Assembly (NCBI RefSeq): GCF_012932375.1
Contig: NZ_JAAIIG010000007.1
Coordinates: forward strand, 62,001-126,000
DNA length: 64,000 bases
Reading direction: 5' to 3'
Source: Bifidobacterium olomucense
Lineage (GTDB): Bacteria; Actinomycetota; Actinomycetes; Actinomycetales; Bifidobacteriaceae
Part shown: positions 55,614 to 64,000 of the stretch, in pieces
How positions within the stretch are numbered: the first letter of the stretch is position 1
Layout: each line of letters opens with the position of its first letter
Translations under genes and position numbers: made by a program
Notes under the pieces: generated by a model
The model's input: only the letters and a program-made list of their open reading frames with translations
Databases searched by the model: none
What the model was told of the DNA's origin: nothing

Positions 55614-56006
55614 TCAGTGCTGACGGCATTCAGGGCACAGACCGAAAACCTCCAGCGTATGTGATTCCACGGTAAAGCCATGCCCTTCGGCCACCTTTCG
55701 CAACCATGCTTCGCTGGGCGGATCGATTTCCACCGTTTTGCCGCACTTCTTGCACACCAGATGATGATGGTGCCCGTCGTCGCCGCACAAACGGAACAAT
55801 TGCTGACCATCGAGACGAATCGTATCGGCCGCGCCGGCATCGGACAGCGCATTAAGCTGCCGATATACCGTAGCCAACCCGATTTTCAGCCCCTCATCCT
55901 CCAGCCGACGATGCAGATCCTGCGCGGAGATGAACTCCTCGCAACCGGCGAGCGCCGCACGGATGGCATCTTTCTGTTTGGTCTGACGTTCTATATGTTC
56001 AGCCAA
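55614..56006 (-). CDS. zur: Fur-family repressor, Zur-like
   Basis: 130 residues from TTG 56006. An AGGAGG lies 11 bases upstream, inside the end of purK, and the stop-to-start gap is only six bases. The winged helix is in residues 10-70 (QDLHRRLEDEGLKIGLATVYRQLNAL); the C-terminal domain has the His-rich CGDDGHHHHLVCKKCG and GLCPECRQH, the two CxxC zinc sites and the sensor His residues of Fur-family proteins. Zur identity is inferred from the adjacent zinc-lipoprotein gene with a matching box. It probably represses zinc uptake when zinc is plentiful. Confidence 0.88.
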   Translation of the reverse strand: MAEHIERQTKQKDAIRAALAGCEEFISAQDLHRRLEDEGLKIGLATVYRQLNALSDAGAADTIRLDGQQLFRLCGDDGHHHHLVCKKCGKTVEIDPPSEAWLRKVAEGHGFTVESHTLEVFGLCPECRQH

Positions 56007-56012
56007 AACGGT

Positions 56013-57251
56013 TCACGCCTCCTGACCAGCCAGGCCTTCACCGGTTGCGGCAGTCGTGGGCTCAACGAACGGACGCGCGTACGGCTTCAAATCATCCCAG
56101 CAGCCGGTCGCTTCCAGCTCGGCCACGGTACGTGCGGCGTCGTCCGTAAGCACGGTGATATGCCCCATCTTGCGGTCATGACGCACTTGGGCCTTCCCAT
56201 AATCATGCACATTCCATTCGGAATGGTCGGCAATCAGCGCACGAGTGGGAGCCACATGCTGTCCAAGCACATTGACCATCACGGCGGGGCTGAGCAGTCT
56301 CGGTTGAATCAGCGGCCAGCCGGCTATACCGCGAATATGCGCATCGAACTGATCGATCGAGCAGGCTTCGATGGTGTAATGACCGGAATTGTGCGGACGC
56401 GGCGCGAGCTCGTTGACGATGACACGGCCGTCCTTCGTAACGAACAGCTCGATGGCGAGCGTGCCGGCCAGTTCAAAGCCCTTGGCCAACGCCATCGCCA
56501 TCTCATGCGCGGTACGAGCGACTTCAGCGCTGACTTCAGCCGGGGCAATGGTCATATGCAAGATATTGTTTCGGTGATCGTTGCGCACAATCGGGAAGGT
56601 CACATAGTCCTTGCCGTTGCCGGAGACCAGAATGGAGGCTTCGAACGCGAAGTCCACGAATCCTTCGAGGATCGAGGGCGGGAAGCCGCCGCCGCGGTCA
56701 GAGCGGGCGCGAATCTTCTCCAGATCGGCATCGTTTTTCAACACATGCTGTCCATGCCCGTCATAACCTCCGGAACGCGTCTTGAGCACGCACGGGTAAT
56801 GGATTTCATCGATGGCCGATTCCAGCTGATCAAAGTCGTTGACTTCACGCCAAGGCGCGGTTTCGATGCCGTGCTGGTTGATGAAGGTCTTCTCGTTGAT
56901 GCGATCCTGCGTCACGCGCAGCAAATCGGTGCCCTGCGGCGCAGCGACCAGATGACGCACCTCATCGATGGACTCGGCATCCACATTCTCGAATTCGTAG
57001 GTGAGCACATCGGACTTCTCCGCCAGATCATGAATGGCGGTTTTGTCGTCATACTCGCCAACAATCTGGAAATCCGCCACTTGGGCAGTCGGACAGTCCG
57101 GCGTTGGGTCAAGAACCCCGATGCGGAACCCCATGTATCGGGCGGACAGGGCCATCATACGGCCAAGCTGGCCGCCTCCGATGATGCCGATCGTGGAGCC
57201 CGGCTGCAGCATCTGCACCGCGCCATGAGTTTCCTCAAACAAGCTGGGCAT
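56013..57251 (-). CDS. purK: N5-carboxyaminoimidazole ribonucleotide synthase
   Basis: 412 residues from ATG 57251, behind AAAAGGTGG; GTG or ATG codons further in are possible. ATP-grasp order: [38 protein letters not shown], and [26 protein letters not shown]. PurK adds bicarbonate to AIR using ATP, and PurE then moves the carboxyl to C4. The start overlaps the end of purE by 17 bases. The gene lies on the minus strand, unlike purT-L and purF-D. Confidence 0.97.
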   Translation of the reverse strand: MPSLFEETHGAVQMLQPGSTIGIIGGGQLGRMMALSARYMGFRIGVLDPTPDCPTAQVADFQIVGEYDDKTAIHDLAEKSDVLTYEFENVDAESIDEVRHLVAAPQGTDLLRVTQDRINEKTFINQHGIETAPWREVNDFDQLESAIDEIHYPCVLKTRSGGYDGHGQHVLKNDADLEKIRARSDRGGGFPPSILEGFVDFAFEASILVSGNGKDYVTFPIVRNDHRNNILHMTIAPAEVSAEVARTAHEMAMALAKGFELAGTLAIELFVTKDGRVIVNELAPRPHNSGHYTIEACSIDQFDAHIRGIAGWPLIQPRLLSPAVMVNVLGQHVAPTRALIADHSEWNVHDYGKAQVRHDRKMGHITVLTDDAARTVAELEATGCWDDLKPYARPFVEPTTAATGEGLAGQEA

Positions 57252-57735
57252 TGGACTCGGCCACCTTTTCCTTCAGTTCGTTGCGGTAATCCTCCAACTT
57301 GGAGGCAAGATCCTCATTGAACGCGGACAGCATCTGCACTGCGAGCAGACCGGCGTTCGTAGCCCCGGAGTTGCCCACGGCAGTGGTGGCCACGGGGATG
57401 CCGCCGGGCATCTGCACGATGGACAGCAGGGAGTCCCAGCCAGAGAGGGCATGGGAGCGCACCGGAACGCCGATCACCGGCAGCGTGGTCTGAGCGGCAA
57501 TCATGCCCGGCAGATGAGCAGCACCACCTGCACCGGCGATGATGACCTTGAGGCCGTTCTTGCGGGCGTTGTGTGCGAAGTCCGCCATAAGTTCCGGGGT
57601 GCGGTGGGCAGAAATGACCTGCTTGTGGTAGGCCACACCGAACTGGTCGAGGATATCGCAGGCGCGCTTCATGGTCTCCCAGTCGCTGGAGGATCCCATC
57701 ACGACGGCGACTTCAGGCTTGGATTCGTTTGCCAT
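57235..57735 (-). CDS. purE: N5-CAIR mutase
   Basis: 166 residues from ATG 57735, nine bases behind AGGGAG; ATG 57741 is too close to it. The class I PurE motifs [34 protein letters not shown] and [16 protein letters not shown] are intact. PurE converts N5-CAIR to CAIR. It is the first gene of the purE-purK-zur operon. The promoter should lie in 57740-57850, where no strong boxes are seen. Confidence 0.97.
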   Translation of the reverse strand: MANESKPEVAVVMGSSSDWETMKRACDILDQFGVAYHKQVISAHRTPELMADFAHNARKNGLKVIIAGAGGAAHLPGMIAAQTTLPVIGVPVRSHALSGWDSLLSIVQMPGGIPVATTAVGNSGATNAGLLAVQMLSAFNEDLASKLEDYRNELKEKVAESNAQLV

Positions 57736-58245
57736 TATCATTTACTCCCTAGTTATTGAGAATGATGGTTTCACTGTACTCCCTCGTTACGAACTTGCAT
57801 GAGCACGGTTCGCGCAAGCCTCGGAAAGTATGGGGAGTCTATGGGGTGCAGCACCGCACGCAGCATCTCCTACAAAGTGCAGCATCGGGGCAGCTCTCTT
57901 ACGGGGCAGCTCTCTTACGGGGCGTCTCTCACGGGTCATCACCACGGCACCACACACGGCACCGCCCTCCCCGGCCCCAGCCCAAGGTGAGGTCCAAATC
58001 GGTATGCTCAGTATGTTCCAGCGCAACAAATTTTCGGGTTATTCCTTAATCTCGCGAAAAAGTCGCACTGACTTCCTGTCAGCGAGACAAATTCGCGAAG
58101 ATACCACTCTTGTCGAGAATGTGCCGCGCTCAGCGATGGGAGTACGATTGCGCCGACCGCGAAGTGCGACTGCAGGGTGCGTGACGCAGTGCCGGTGCGG
58201 CGAAATCACGAAAAGGCCTCCGCCGCAACTCAACCGCAGCCACAA
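57736..58245. other. 510-base intergenic region with 16-bp tandem repeats
   Basis: No gene is supported. At 57887-57918 GGGGCAGCTCTCTTAC occurs twice in tandem, with a shorter, degenerate third unit GGGGCGTCTCTCAC after it. At 58041-58098 an imperfect hairpin pairs CTCGCGAA-type and TTCGCGAG-type arms (around TGACTTCCTGTCA); it lies beyond the quinone oxidoreductase stop on the minus strand and may be its terminator. Confidence 0.5.
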
Positions 58246-59238
58246 TCACAGCTCAATTGCCACCTTGCCGAATACATCGCCACTGTTCAACTTGGCGAAC
58301 GCTGCAGGTGCTGCGCCAAGCCCGGTGAAAACGCTGTCAATCGCCGGATGGATATCGGCATGTTCCACGAATCGCAACAATCGTGCGAAATCTTCGCGCG
58401 AGCCCATCGTATTGCCTTGTACGCGGATATCTTGGAAAAAGATACGTGTCAGTTCGGCACCGGGCTGGTCTCCCGTAGTGGCACCGCAGATTGCAATCGT
58501 GCCGCCGGGTCGCACGGATTTGACCGAATGGCTCCATGTCGACGCCCCAACGGATTCAATAACCGCGTCCACCTTGCGAGGCAACCGCACGCCAGCTTCG
58601 AATGCAGCATCAGCTCCGAGCCGCAACGCCCGTTCACGCTTGTTCTCATCCCGAGAGGTGACGAATACCTCAAGCCCGGCCGCATGAGCGAGCTGAATCG
58701 CCGCCGTGGAGACACCGCCGCCGGCACCTTGGATAAGAATCGTGTCGCCGGGCTTGACGTTGGCTGAGGTGAATACCAGAGCATACGCGGTCAGCCAACT
58801 GGTGCCCAAAGCAGCAGCTTCCACGAAGTCAAGGTTCTTCGGTTTGGCGAAGATGTTGGCCGATGGCACGCTCACGCGTTCAGCCATCGTGCCGGGGTAC
58901 TTCTCGGAAAGAATCGTACGTCGTTCACCGGGAGCTACGCCTGCACCATCGGTGCCGATGAAAGTATACGGCACCACTTCGGCACCAGCCTTCAGACCAT
59001 GCTTACCCGGGATGTCCTCGGCGAGGATACCGGATGCGTCGGTGCCGAGAATCATCGGCGTCTGCGCAGCAGTAAGGCCCACACCGGCCAGCGACCAGAG
59101 ATCATGATGATTCACGGTGGCGGCTTTGACCTCGATGACGGACCAGAACGGTCGGGCTTCCGGTTCAGGCAGATCACCCACCGAAAGTGCGGCAAGTGGC
59201 TCGTCATTATTAACGGTGGATGCAAACACAGCCTTCAT
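58246..59238 (-). CDS. Quinone-oxidoreductase-like MDR protein (zinc-free)
   Basis: 330 residues from ATG 59238, ten bases behind AAGGAG. It lacks the catalytic zinc Cys and structural Cys cluster. NADPH-binding GAGGGVSTAAIQLAHAAGLEV is followed by the ribose/phosphate site VFVTSRDENKRERA. The MDR substrate side has NHHDLWSLAGVGLTAAQTPMILGTDASGILAED. This is the quinone oxidoreductase/enoyl reductase branch, which reduces quinones or activated alkenes in the cytoplasm. It is a single gene and is divergent from the DXS-like gene by 235 bases. Confidence 0.9.
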   Translation of the reverse strand: MKAVFASTVNNDEPLAALSVGDLPEPEARPFWSVIEVKAATVNHHDLWSLAGVGLTAAQTPMILGTDASGILAEDIPGKHGLKAGAEVVPYTFIGTDGAGVAPGERRTILSEKYPGTMAERVSVPSANIFAKPKNLDFVEAAALGTSWLTAYALVFTSANVKPGDTILIQGAGGGVSTAAIQLAHAAGLEVFVTSRDENKRERALRLGADAAFEAGVRLPRKVDAVIESVGASTWSHSVKSVRPGGTIAICGATTGDQPGAELTRIFFQDIRVQGNTMGSREDFARLLRFVEHADIHPAIDSVFTGLGAAPAAFAKLNSGDVFGKVAIEL

Positions 59239-59473
59239 TGGCTTTACGCTCCTTCACAATTAGGCGGCAACGGCAAGCTACCATTCATTCTTCCACAACA
59301 CACGGTTTTGCACGTCCTCCACTCGCGGACTTCTCGCTTACAAGGGACTGATTTCCGCTGCATCAGAGATATACGGAGATGTTGGGGGTATTGCCGCATC
59401 GTTCAGGCGTTAGACGGCACGTGGCACTAGCATGTCGAATTCGGAAGTTTTACGAGAGGGGAGCCACACAAGT

Positions 59474-61534
59474 ATGAGCGATGTGCTGGGTAAAGAGCTT
59501 GATACAGCCGATTTCGATGACGTGAACGGCACGCCCGCCCCCGCAACCGACGCTCCGCTTTTGCACAACATCAGCTCCCCTGCCGACGTCAAGGCATTAC
59601 CCGCCGATCAACTCACAGAGCTGTGCCGCGAAATCCGCAACACGCTGCTGTCCTACGGGCACACGCACGGCGGACATATCGGGTCCAATCTTGGCATGGT
59701 GGAAGCCACGGTCGCCTTGCACCGCGTGTTTGACTCTCCCCTCGACCGTATCGTCTTCGATGTCTCCCATCAAAGCTACGTGCATAAGATGCTCACCGGC
59801 CGCGCTCTCGCCTATCTCGACCCACGCCATTTTCAGGACGTGACGGGCTTCACCAATCCGGACGAAAGCAAGCATGATCAATTCGTGCTCGGTCACACCG
59901 GCACATCGATTTCTTTGGCCTGCGGCATCGCCAAAACGCGCGATGCAGAACTCGCCGGCAATGGCACCAGCAACATCGGCAATGTCGTAGCCGTGATCGG
60001 CGACGGTTCTTTGAGCTCCGGCGTGGCATTCGAAGGCCTCAATAACGCTGCCGAGCAAGGCGGCAACCTCATCATCATCTTTAATGACAACGAGATGTCC
60101 ATCGCCGGTGATTTTGGCGGCATGTATGGTCCGCTCGCCCGGCTGCGCGCATCCGGCGGCACCGCGCAGCCGAACCTGTTCAACGCGTTCGGTTTGGATT
60201 ATCGTTACGTCGAAGCCGGCAACGACGTGAACGCACTGGTCAAAGCTTTCGCCGAGGTCCGCGACATCGATCATCCGGTGGTGGTGCATATCCATACGTT
60301 GAAGGGTGCGGGCTATGAAGGCTCGGCCGGCAATGATCAGCCGCTTCGGCACGCTGATGCGGCACAGCAGGTCGAAGGCATTCCCGCCACGGACAATGTG
60401 CTGCATGCCGAGCCATGGCATTCCGATCACTGCAACCTGTCCGACCACGAGCCCCACGAGGGCCAGTGCGAGGCTTCCCATTGGCAGAATCCGGATGCAT
60501 CGCTCGGCAAGCCCGAGGATCCGCGCAAGTATTACGGCAAAATGGCTATGGCGGCGCTTGAGCCACGCTTCGCAACAGAGCCCGGCTTGGTGGTGATCTC
60601 TCCGGCAACCCCTGGCTCCAACGGCATTACGCACGAGTTCCGCGAACGCGCGGGCGCACACTATGTGGACACCGGCATCACCGAATCGCATGCGGTGGCG
60701 TTTGCCGCTGGCATCGCACGCGCCGGCGGCACTCCGGTGGTGGCCACTACTGCTTCGTTCTTCCAGCGCGCTTACGATCAGTTCTTCCAAGAGATGAGTC
60801 TGAACCGCTCGCGTGTGACGGTGCTTGATTTTCTCGGTGGCTTGTCCGGCTCCGACAACACCCACTCTGGCGCCTATGACTTGTCGATGTTCGCCAACAT
60901 TCCTCAGGTGACGATGCTAGTGCCGACTTCCGGCCGCGATTACCTGGATGATCTGGCTTGGGCTACGTTGCCTGCCGGTGATGCCGATGCCCCCGATGGT
61001 GCCGTGGTGATTCGCGTACCGGGTGAAGGTATTCTGGCGGCGGAACGCGATCCGAATTTGTTGCCCATTACCGGCGGACATGAGGTTGCGCGATCCGAAT
61101 TCACGACCGCCGACATGCTGGCATGGCGCGTCAACCAATTTGGCTCGCGGGTGGCAATCGTGGGCTTGGGCAATACGTATCCGTTGGCCGAACGCACTGC
61201 GGCGGCGCTGGCCGCAGACCATGGCATCGTCGCCACCGTAATTGATCCGAGGCAGTGTACGTCGCTGGATATTTCAGCGTTGGAATCTCTGCGCGCGGAG
61301 CATAGTCTGATTGTCACTCTTGAAGACGGGCAGTTGGAAGGCGGATGGGGCGAGAAGATCACCGCGTATTACGCGAATTCCTCGAACGACCATTCCCGCA
61401 ACCCCCAAGTACTGAACTTCGGAGCGTCCAAGGAGTTCACCGACCGTATTCCATTGGCCGAATTGAATGCACGCTACGGATTGACGGTCGAACATCTGGT
61501 GAGCACCATCGCTGATGCCATCGCACGTCGCTGA
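59474..61534 (+). CDS. DXS/transketolase-like thiamine-diphosphate enzyme with a His/Cys-rich insert
   Basis: 686 residues from ATG 59474, ten bases behind GGGGAG; ATG 59432 would add 14 residues. The ThDP motif is GDGSLSSGVAFEGLNNAA to IIIFNDN, the N-terminal His pair is in GHTHGGHIGSNLG, and the C-terminal part has ITESHAVAFAAGIARAGG, matching 1-deoxyxylulose-5-phosphate synthase. Between VHIHTLKGAGYEGSAG and SLGKPEDPRKYYGKMA lies an unusual stretch of about 50 residues with EPWHSDHCNLSDHEPHEGQC, which ordinary DXS lacks. Whether it makes DXP or acts on another ketose is unknown. It is not linked to known terpenoid genes in this window. Confidence 0.82.
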   Translation: MSDVLGKELDTADFDDVNGTPAPATDAPLLHNISSPADVKALPADQLTELCREIRNTLLSYGHTHGGHIGSNLGMVEATVALHRVFDSPLDRIVFDVSHQSYVHKMLTGRALAYLDPRHFQDVTGFTNPDESKHDQFVLGHTGTSISLACGIAKTRDAELAGNGTSNIGNVVAVIGDGSLSSGVAFEGLNNAAEQGGNLIIIFNDNEMSIAGDFGGMYGPLARLRASGGTAQPNLFNAFGLDYRYVEAGNDVNALVKAFAEVRDIDHPVVVHIHTLKGAGYEGSAGNDQPLRHADAAQQVEGIPATDNVLHAEPWHSDHCNLSDHEPHEGQCEASHWQNPDASLGKPEDPRKYYGKMAMAALEPRFATEPGLVVISPATPGSNGITHEFRERAGAHYVDTGITESHAVAFAAGIARAGGTPVVATTASFFQRAYDQFFQEMSLNRSRVTVLDFLGGLSGSDNTHSGAYDLSMFANIPQVTMLVPTSGRDYLDDLAWATLPAGDADAPDGAVVIRVPGEGILAAERDPNLLPITGGHEVARSEFTTADMLAWRVNQFGSRVAIVGLGNTYPLAERTAAALAADHGIVATVIDPRQCTSLDISALESLRAEHSLIVTLEDGQLEGGWGEKITAYYANSSNDHSRNPQVLNFGASKEFTDRIPLAELNARYGLTVEHLVSTIADAIARR

Positions 61535-61734
61535 ATGCAAGTCGCTGAATACAAAAGACCGGAAAGCAATACGCGGCGTGGGCCCAGGGAAAATGCTGTG
61601 CTGCGGCCGAACGGGGCGGACAGACTGGACCAGCAGACAGGTTGGATGAGGTGGCGGACGCCTTGGATCGGCAGCGAGCATCCGCGCTCATGTTGCCTAA
61701 TGTTGTCTCAAGGGGCGGCATGGAAGCAAAAGAA

Positions 61735-61767
61735 TAACCCTTGGAATCGTTGCAATTCCAAGGGTTA
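61735..61767 (-). terminator. Terminator of tRNA-Arg
   Basis: TAACCCTTGGAAT pairs perfectly with ATTCCAAGGGTTA over a 7-base loop. On the minus strand it follows the tRNA by about seven bases and is followed by TTCTTTTGC. Confidence 0.9.
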
Positions 61768-61773
61768 GGATCG

Positions 61774-61847
61774 TGACCCCGGCCGGGCTCGAACCGGCGA
61801 CCCTGAGATTAGAAGTCACATGCTCTATCCAGCTGAGCTACGGGGCC
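61774..61847 (-). tRNA. tRNA-Arg (TCT)
   Basis: Read on the minus strand the cloverleaf folds with acceptor GGCCCCG/CGGGGTC, D arm GCTC/GAGC, anticodon stem TGTGA/TCTCA with one T-T mismatch, anticodon loop CTTCTAA (anticodon TCT) and T arm GCCGG/CCGGC around TTCGAGC. The 3' CCA is not encoded; the discriminator is A. A terminator follows at 61735-61767. Confidence 0.95.
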
Positions 61848-62017
61848 AAACCTGCAACATTGTAACCGTTGGGGTGTAAAAACCGGAACCGGCGAATCTC
61901 CGGGAACACCCTTAGGGGGTGCGCATCCTTGGCAACGACTATAGACTGGCTGAAGATGCGCTGGACACCCGGCGCAGCTCATGCCCGCCAATGGCGACGA
62001 ACAGGGAAGAAGGGGTC

Positions 62018-62812
62018 GTGTCGCGAGCGATTATCGAAGTGAGAAACCTGCGCAAGGAATACCCCGTGGAGGATGAGACGGTGGTGGCGCTCGACCGTGT
62101 CAACCTTGCCATCCCCCAAGGCCAGATCTGCTGCATTTTCGGCGAATCCGGGTCCGGAAAATCAACGTTGCTCAATCAGCTCGCAGGCATGGAAAAGCCC
62201 ACGCGAGGTGGGGTGCGCATCGGCGGAGTGCCCGTAAGTCGCCTGAGCGAACGTGAATTGGCCGCATTCCGTCAAAAGCATCTGGGATTCGTATTCCAGT
62301 CCTACAATCTGCTGCCGAATCTTACCGCAGTGGAGAATGTGGCGATGCCGCTGATGTTCCGAGGCGTTCCCAAACAACAACGGGAGCGTGCGGCTCGCGG
62401 CGTGCTGAAGCGCGTCGGGCTCGGACACCGGCTCAACCACTATCCACGTCAGATGTCCGGCGGACAGCAGCAGCGCGTCGGCATCGCCCGCGCATTCGTC
62501 ACCCGTCCTGAAGTGGTGTTCGCCGACGAGCCGACCGGCAACCTTGATTCAAAAACCAAAACCGAAGTCATGGATATGATCTGTGCGTTCGCCCGGGATT
62601 TCCATCAGACGATCGTACTGGTCACGCATGATCCGCAGATGGCCTCCTACGCGGACCGCATCGTCACCCTGCTTGACGGACGGATTGTGGACGACCGGCT
62701 GAACATGCCACATCAACGGTCAATCACCAGCGCGTCCGACATATCAGCGCCGCCGATCAAACCGATAACGTCAACCGAACCAACCGCAAACCCGAGGAGC
62801 ACACAACGATGA
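62018..62812 (+). CDS. ABC transporter ATP-binding protein, MacB/LolD type
   Basis: 264 residues if GTG 62018 is the start (AGAAGG four to five bases upstream); an ATG at 61991 lacks a ribosome binding site. Walker A is [11 protein letters not shown], the Q-loop is [13 protein letters not shown], the signature [15 protein letters not shown], Walker [16 protein letters not shown], and the H-loop VLVTHD. The Leu-Pro-Asn motif and Gly-Asn-Leu-Asp step are those of the LolD/MacB export group. The C-terminal 30 residues are Ser/Pro/Thr rich. It overlaps the next gene by four bases (ATGA). Confidence 0.92.
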   Translation: MSRAIIEVRNLRKEYPVEDETVVALDRVNLAIPQGQICCIFGESGSGKSTLLNQLAGMEKPTRGGVRIGGVPVSRLSERELAAFRQKHLGFVFQSYNLLPNLTAVENVAMPLMFRGVPKQQRERAARGVLKRVGLGHRLNHYPRQMSGGQQQRVGIARAFVTRPEVVFADEPTGNLDSKTKTEVMDMICAFARDFHQTIVLVTHDPQMASYADRIVTLLDGRIVDDRLNMPHQRSITSASDISAPPIKPITSTEPTANPRSTQR

Positions 62813-63942
62813 AACACCTGACCAACCGCACTCTAGCCGTCATCGTCGCGCTGCTTGCAACCATCGCGTTGGCGATGACCGTCATTTCTTTGCCGACTCC
62901 ACAGGCATATGCCGTGGATGGTAGCGACGGCACGGCACAGACCGACGGCGAAGATGCCACGCCGACGGCCGGCCCCGTGCCCAATATCATCATCTCCAAT
63001 TTCACCTATGGCGGCGATTCGGTGGCGGCCGGCGCCAACTTCAATCTCGATTTCACCTTCCAGAACATGGGTCAGGTTGCCGTCACGAACATGGTCATCA
63101 CTGTCGATGGCGGCGAAAGCTTCGCCATCGCAGGCGGCACGAACACGTTCTATGTGGACGCACTGTGGGCCGGGTATGCGATGACCCAGACCGTACCGAT
63201 GCAGGCGCTGTCCTCCGCCAAGTCCGGTGCACAGCCGGTAACCGTAAGCTTCAAATATGAGTATGTGGACGCGAACGTCCGCTCCTCAAGCCAATCCGAT
63301 ATCAAGATTTCCGTGCCGATCAGTCAACCGGATCGTTTCGAGGTCAACGATCCGGTGATGCCCGAGCAGTCGTTCGCCGGCGAGGAGACCACCATCACGT
63401 TGGATTACGTGAACAAAGGCAAGGGCGATATTTCGAACGTCGAAGCCACGATGGAGGGCGAAGGCTTCGATGCCACTATGAAAACCCAGTATGTAGGCAA
63501 TGTGGCTTCCGGTACGACCGGGTCCATCGGCTACGCGTTCACACCTCAGGCTTCCGGCGAGCTCGACGCCAAGCTCAAAGTCACGTACGAGGATTCCGAC
63601 GGTCAGTCCAAAACCAAGGAGTTCCCGGTCAAGCTCACCGTATCCGATCCAATGCCTGTCGATGACGGCACCGCCGTTGATCCGAATATGGAGATGGACG
63701 CCAATCAGGGTCTGCCATGGTGGGTATGGGCTGTAGTCGCCGTAATTGCAATCGCGGTGATCGCAGTGCTGACACTACTGGTGCGCCGCAAGCGCAAGAA
63801 GAAGGCTCAAAGCGACATCGACGAGGAGTGGGACGACTGGTCGGCCGTCAACAGCTCCAGCGAAGCCGGCAAAGACGACGGTTCTACGGCTTCCGGTTCG
63901 GCAAACACCGAAGTGATCGAACCTGCCGCCCACAAGTCCTGA
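62809..63942 (+). CDS. Secreted, membrane-anchored CARDB-like protein
   Basis: 377 residues from ATG 62809, overlapping the ATPase stop. A signal peptide ends in AYA near residue 35. Two Ig-like domains with CARDB character follow: VPNIIISNFTYGGDSVAAGA and NLDFTFQNMGQVAVTNMVIT (residues 57-100), and ETTITLDYVNKGKGDISNV near residue 200. A membrane helix (WWVWAVVAVIAIAVIAVLTLLV) and an acidic, Ser-rich cytoplasmic tail (DEEWDDWSAVNSSSE) end it. It lies between the ATPase and the permease genes, so it is probably the periplasmic-side adaptor of a MacB-type exporter (inference). Confidence 0.87.
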   Translation: MKHLTNRTLAVIVALLATIALAMTVISLPTPQAYAVDGSDGTAQTDGEDATPTAGPVPNIIISNFTYGGDSVAAGANFNLDFTFQNMGQVAVTNMVITVDGGESFAIAGGTNTFYVDALWAGYAMTQTVPMQALSSAKSGAQPVTVSFKYEYVDANVRSSSQSDIKISVPISQPDRFEVNDPVMPEQSFAGEETTITLDYVNKGKGDISNVEATMEGEGFDATMKTQYVGNVASGTTGSIGYAFTPQASGELDAKLKVTYEDSDGQSKTKEFPVKLTVSDPMPVDDGTAVDPNMEMDANQGLPWWVWAVVAVIAIAVIAVLTLLVRRKRKKKAQSDIDEEWDDWSAVNSSSEAGKDDGSTASGSANTEVIEPAAHKS

Positions 63943-63956
63943 CGAAGGGCCATGCC

Positions 63957-64000
63957 ATGCGATTCGGCGATATTCTGCGACTTTGCCGCCAGAACCTCTG
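63957..64000 (+). CDS. ABC transporter permease, N-terminal part only
   Basis: ATG 63957 opens a frame reading MRFGDILRLCRQNL, cut by the right edge, with GAAGGG eight bases upstream. The opening is typical of MacB/FtsX-type permeases, which begin with a cytoplasmic helix of this form just before their first membrane segment. It follows the CARDB-like gene by 14 bases and completes the ATPase-adaptor-permease order. Only 14 residues are visible. Confidence 0.65.
   Translation, partial: MRFGDILRLCRQNL

Noticed and set aside
57830..58687. 285-residue plus-strand frame over the purE upstream region
   Set aside because: It covers tandem repeats and the end of the quinone-oxidoreductase gene in antisense; no start signal or domain.
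1..64000. CRISPR array, prophage, insertion sequence or integron
   Set aside because: No regularly spaced repeats, no transposase, integrase or phage structural gene motifs were seen in any frame considered.

Overview
The window looks like chromosome of a Bifidobacterium, most likely B. longum or a close relative (inference from GC-rich codon use, AGGAG-type ribosome binding sites, frequent TTG/GTG starts, and gene content). It shows rpsL-rpsG-fusA-tuf, a BASS (cholate-type) transporter beside it, formate-dependent PurT, and a single-chain large PurL. No prophage, insertion sequence, CRISPR array or rRNA operon was seen.

Layout. 1-2441: a small accessory cluster of unrecognised plus-strand genes, cut off at the left edge; one resembles the tip of a secreted polymorphic toxin and the next could be its partner. 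2669-8550: cupin, flavodoxin, DedA, a PadR/HhH-glycosylase pair divergent from an F420-dependent-reductase-like gene with two shared operators, then a TetR-MFS pair. 8682-16505: a UvrA-like ATPase, a YtrA-type GntR regulator with a 7-TM membrane protein and a large operator-like dyad, a membrane Ser/Thr kinase with an XRE regulator, and a frameshifted membrane protein gene. 16634-25195 (minus strand): an alcohol dehydrogenase, a Gfo/Idh/MocA oxidoreductase, the str operon, and a bile-acid transporter gene broken by one missing base. 25491-29240: tRNA-His, threonine aldolase, glycosyltransferase, aminotransferase.

29452-57735 holds most of IMP biosynthesis in three blocks: purT-purC-purL, purF-purM-purD, and (minus strand) purE-purK. 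Between them sit a lactonase/deoxyinosine-glycosylase pair, an NhaC-like antiporter, an aldo/keto reductase, a LexA-box-controlled Y-family polymerase, a beta-propeller/zinc-ribbon membrane protein coupled to a DUF6020-like protein, an aldehyde dehydrogenase, an LtaS-like synthase, and a zinc-binding lipoprotein. A Zur-like repressor follows purK, and a matching operator precedes the zinc-binding lipoprotein gene.

58246-64000: a quinone-oxidoreductase-like protein, a DXS/transketolase-like enzyme with an odd His/Cys-rich insert, tRNA-Arg(TCT), and the start of a MacB-type ABC operon cut by the right edge.

The most unusual DNA is in repeats: two long foldback hairpins starting inside the last codons of purD, and a 112-bp near-perfect direct repeat whose second copy contains the end of the LtaS-like gene. 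No clearly new multi-gene system was proven. The best candidates are the left-edge cluster, the propeller/DUF6020 pair, and the foldback elements after purD.
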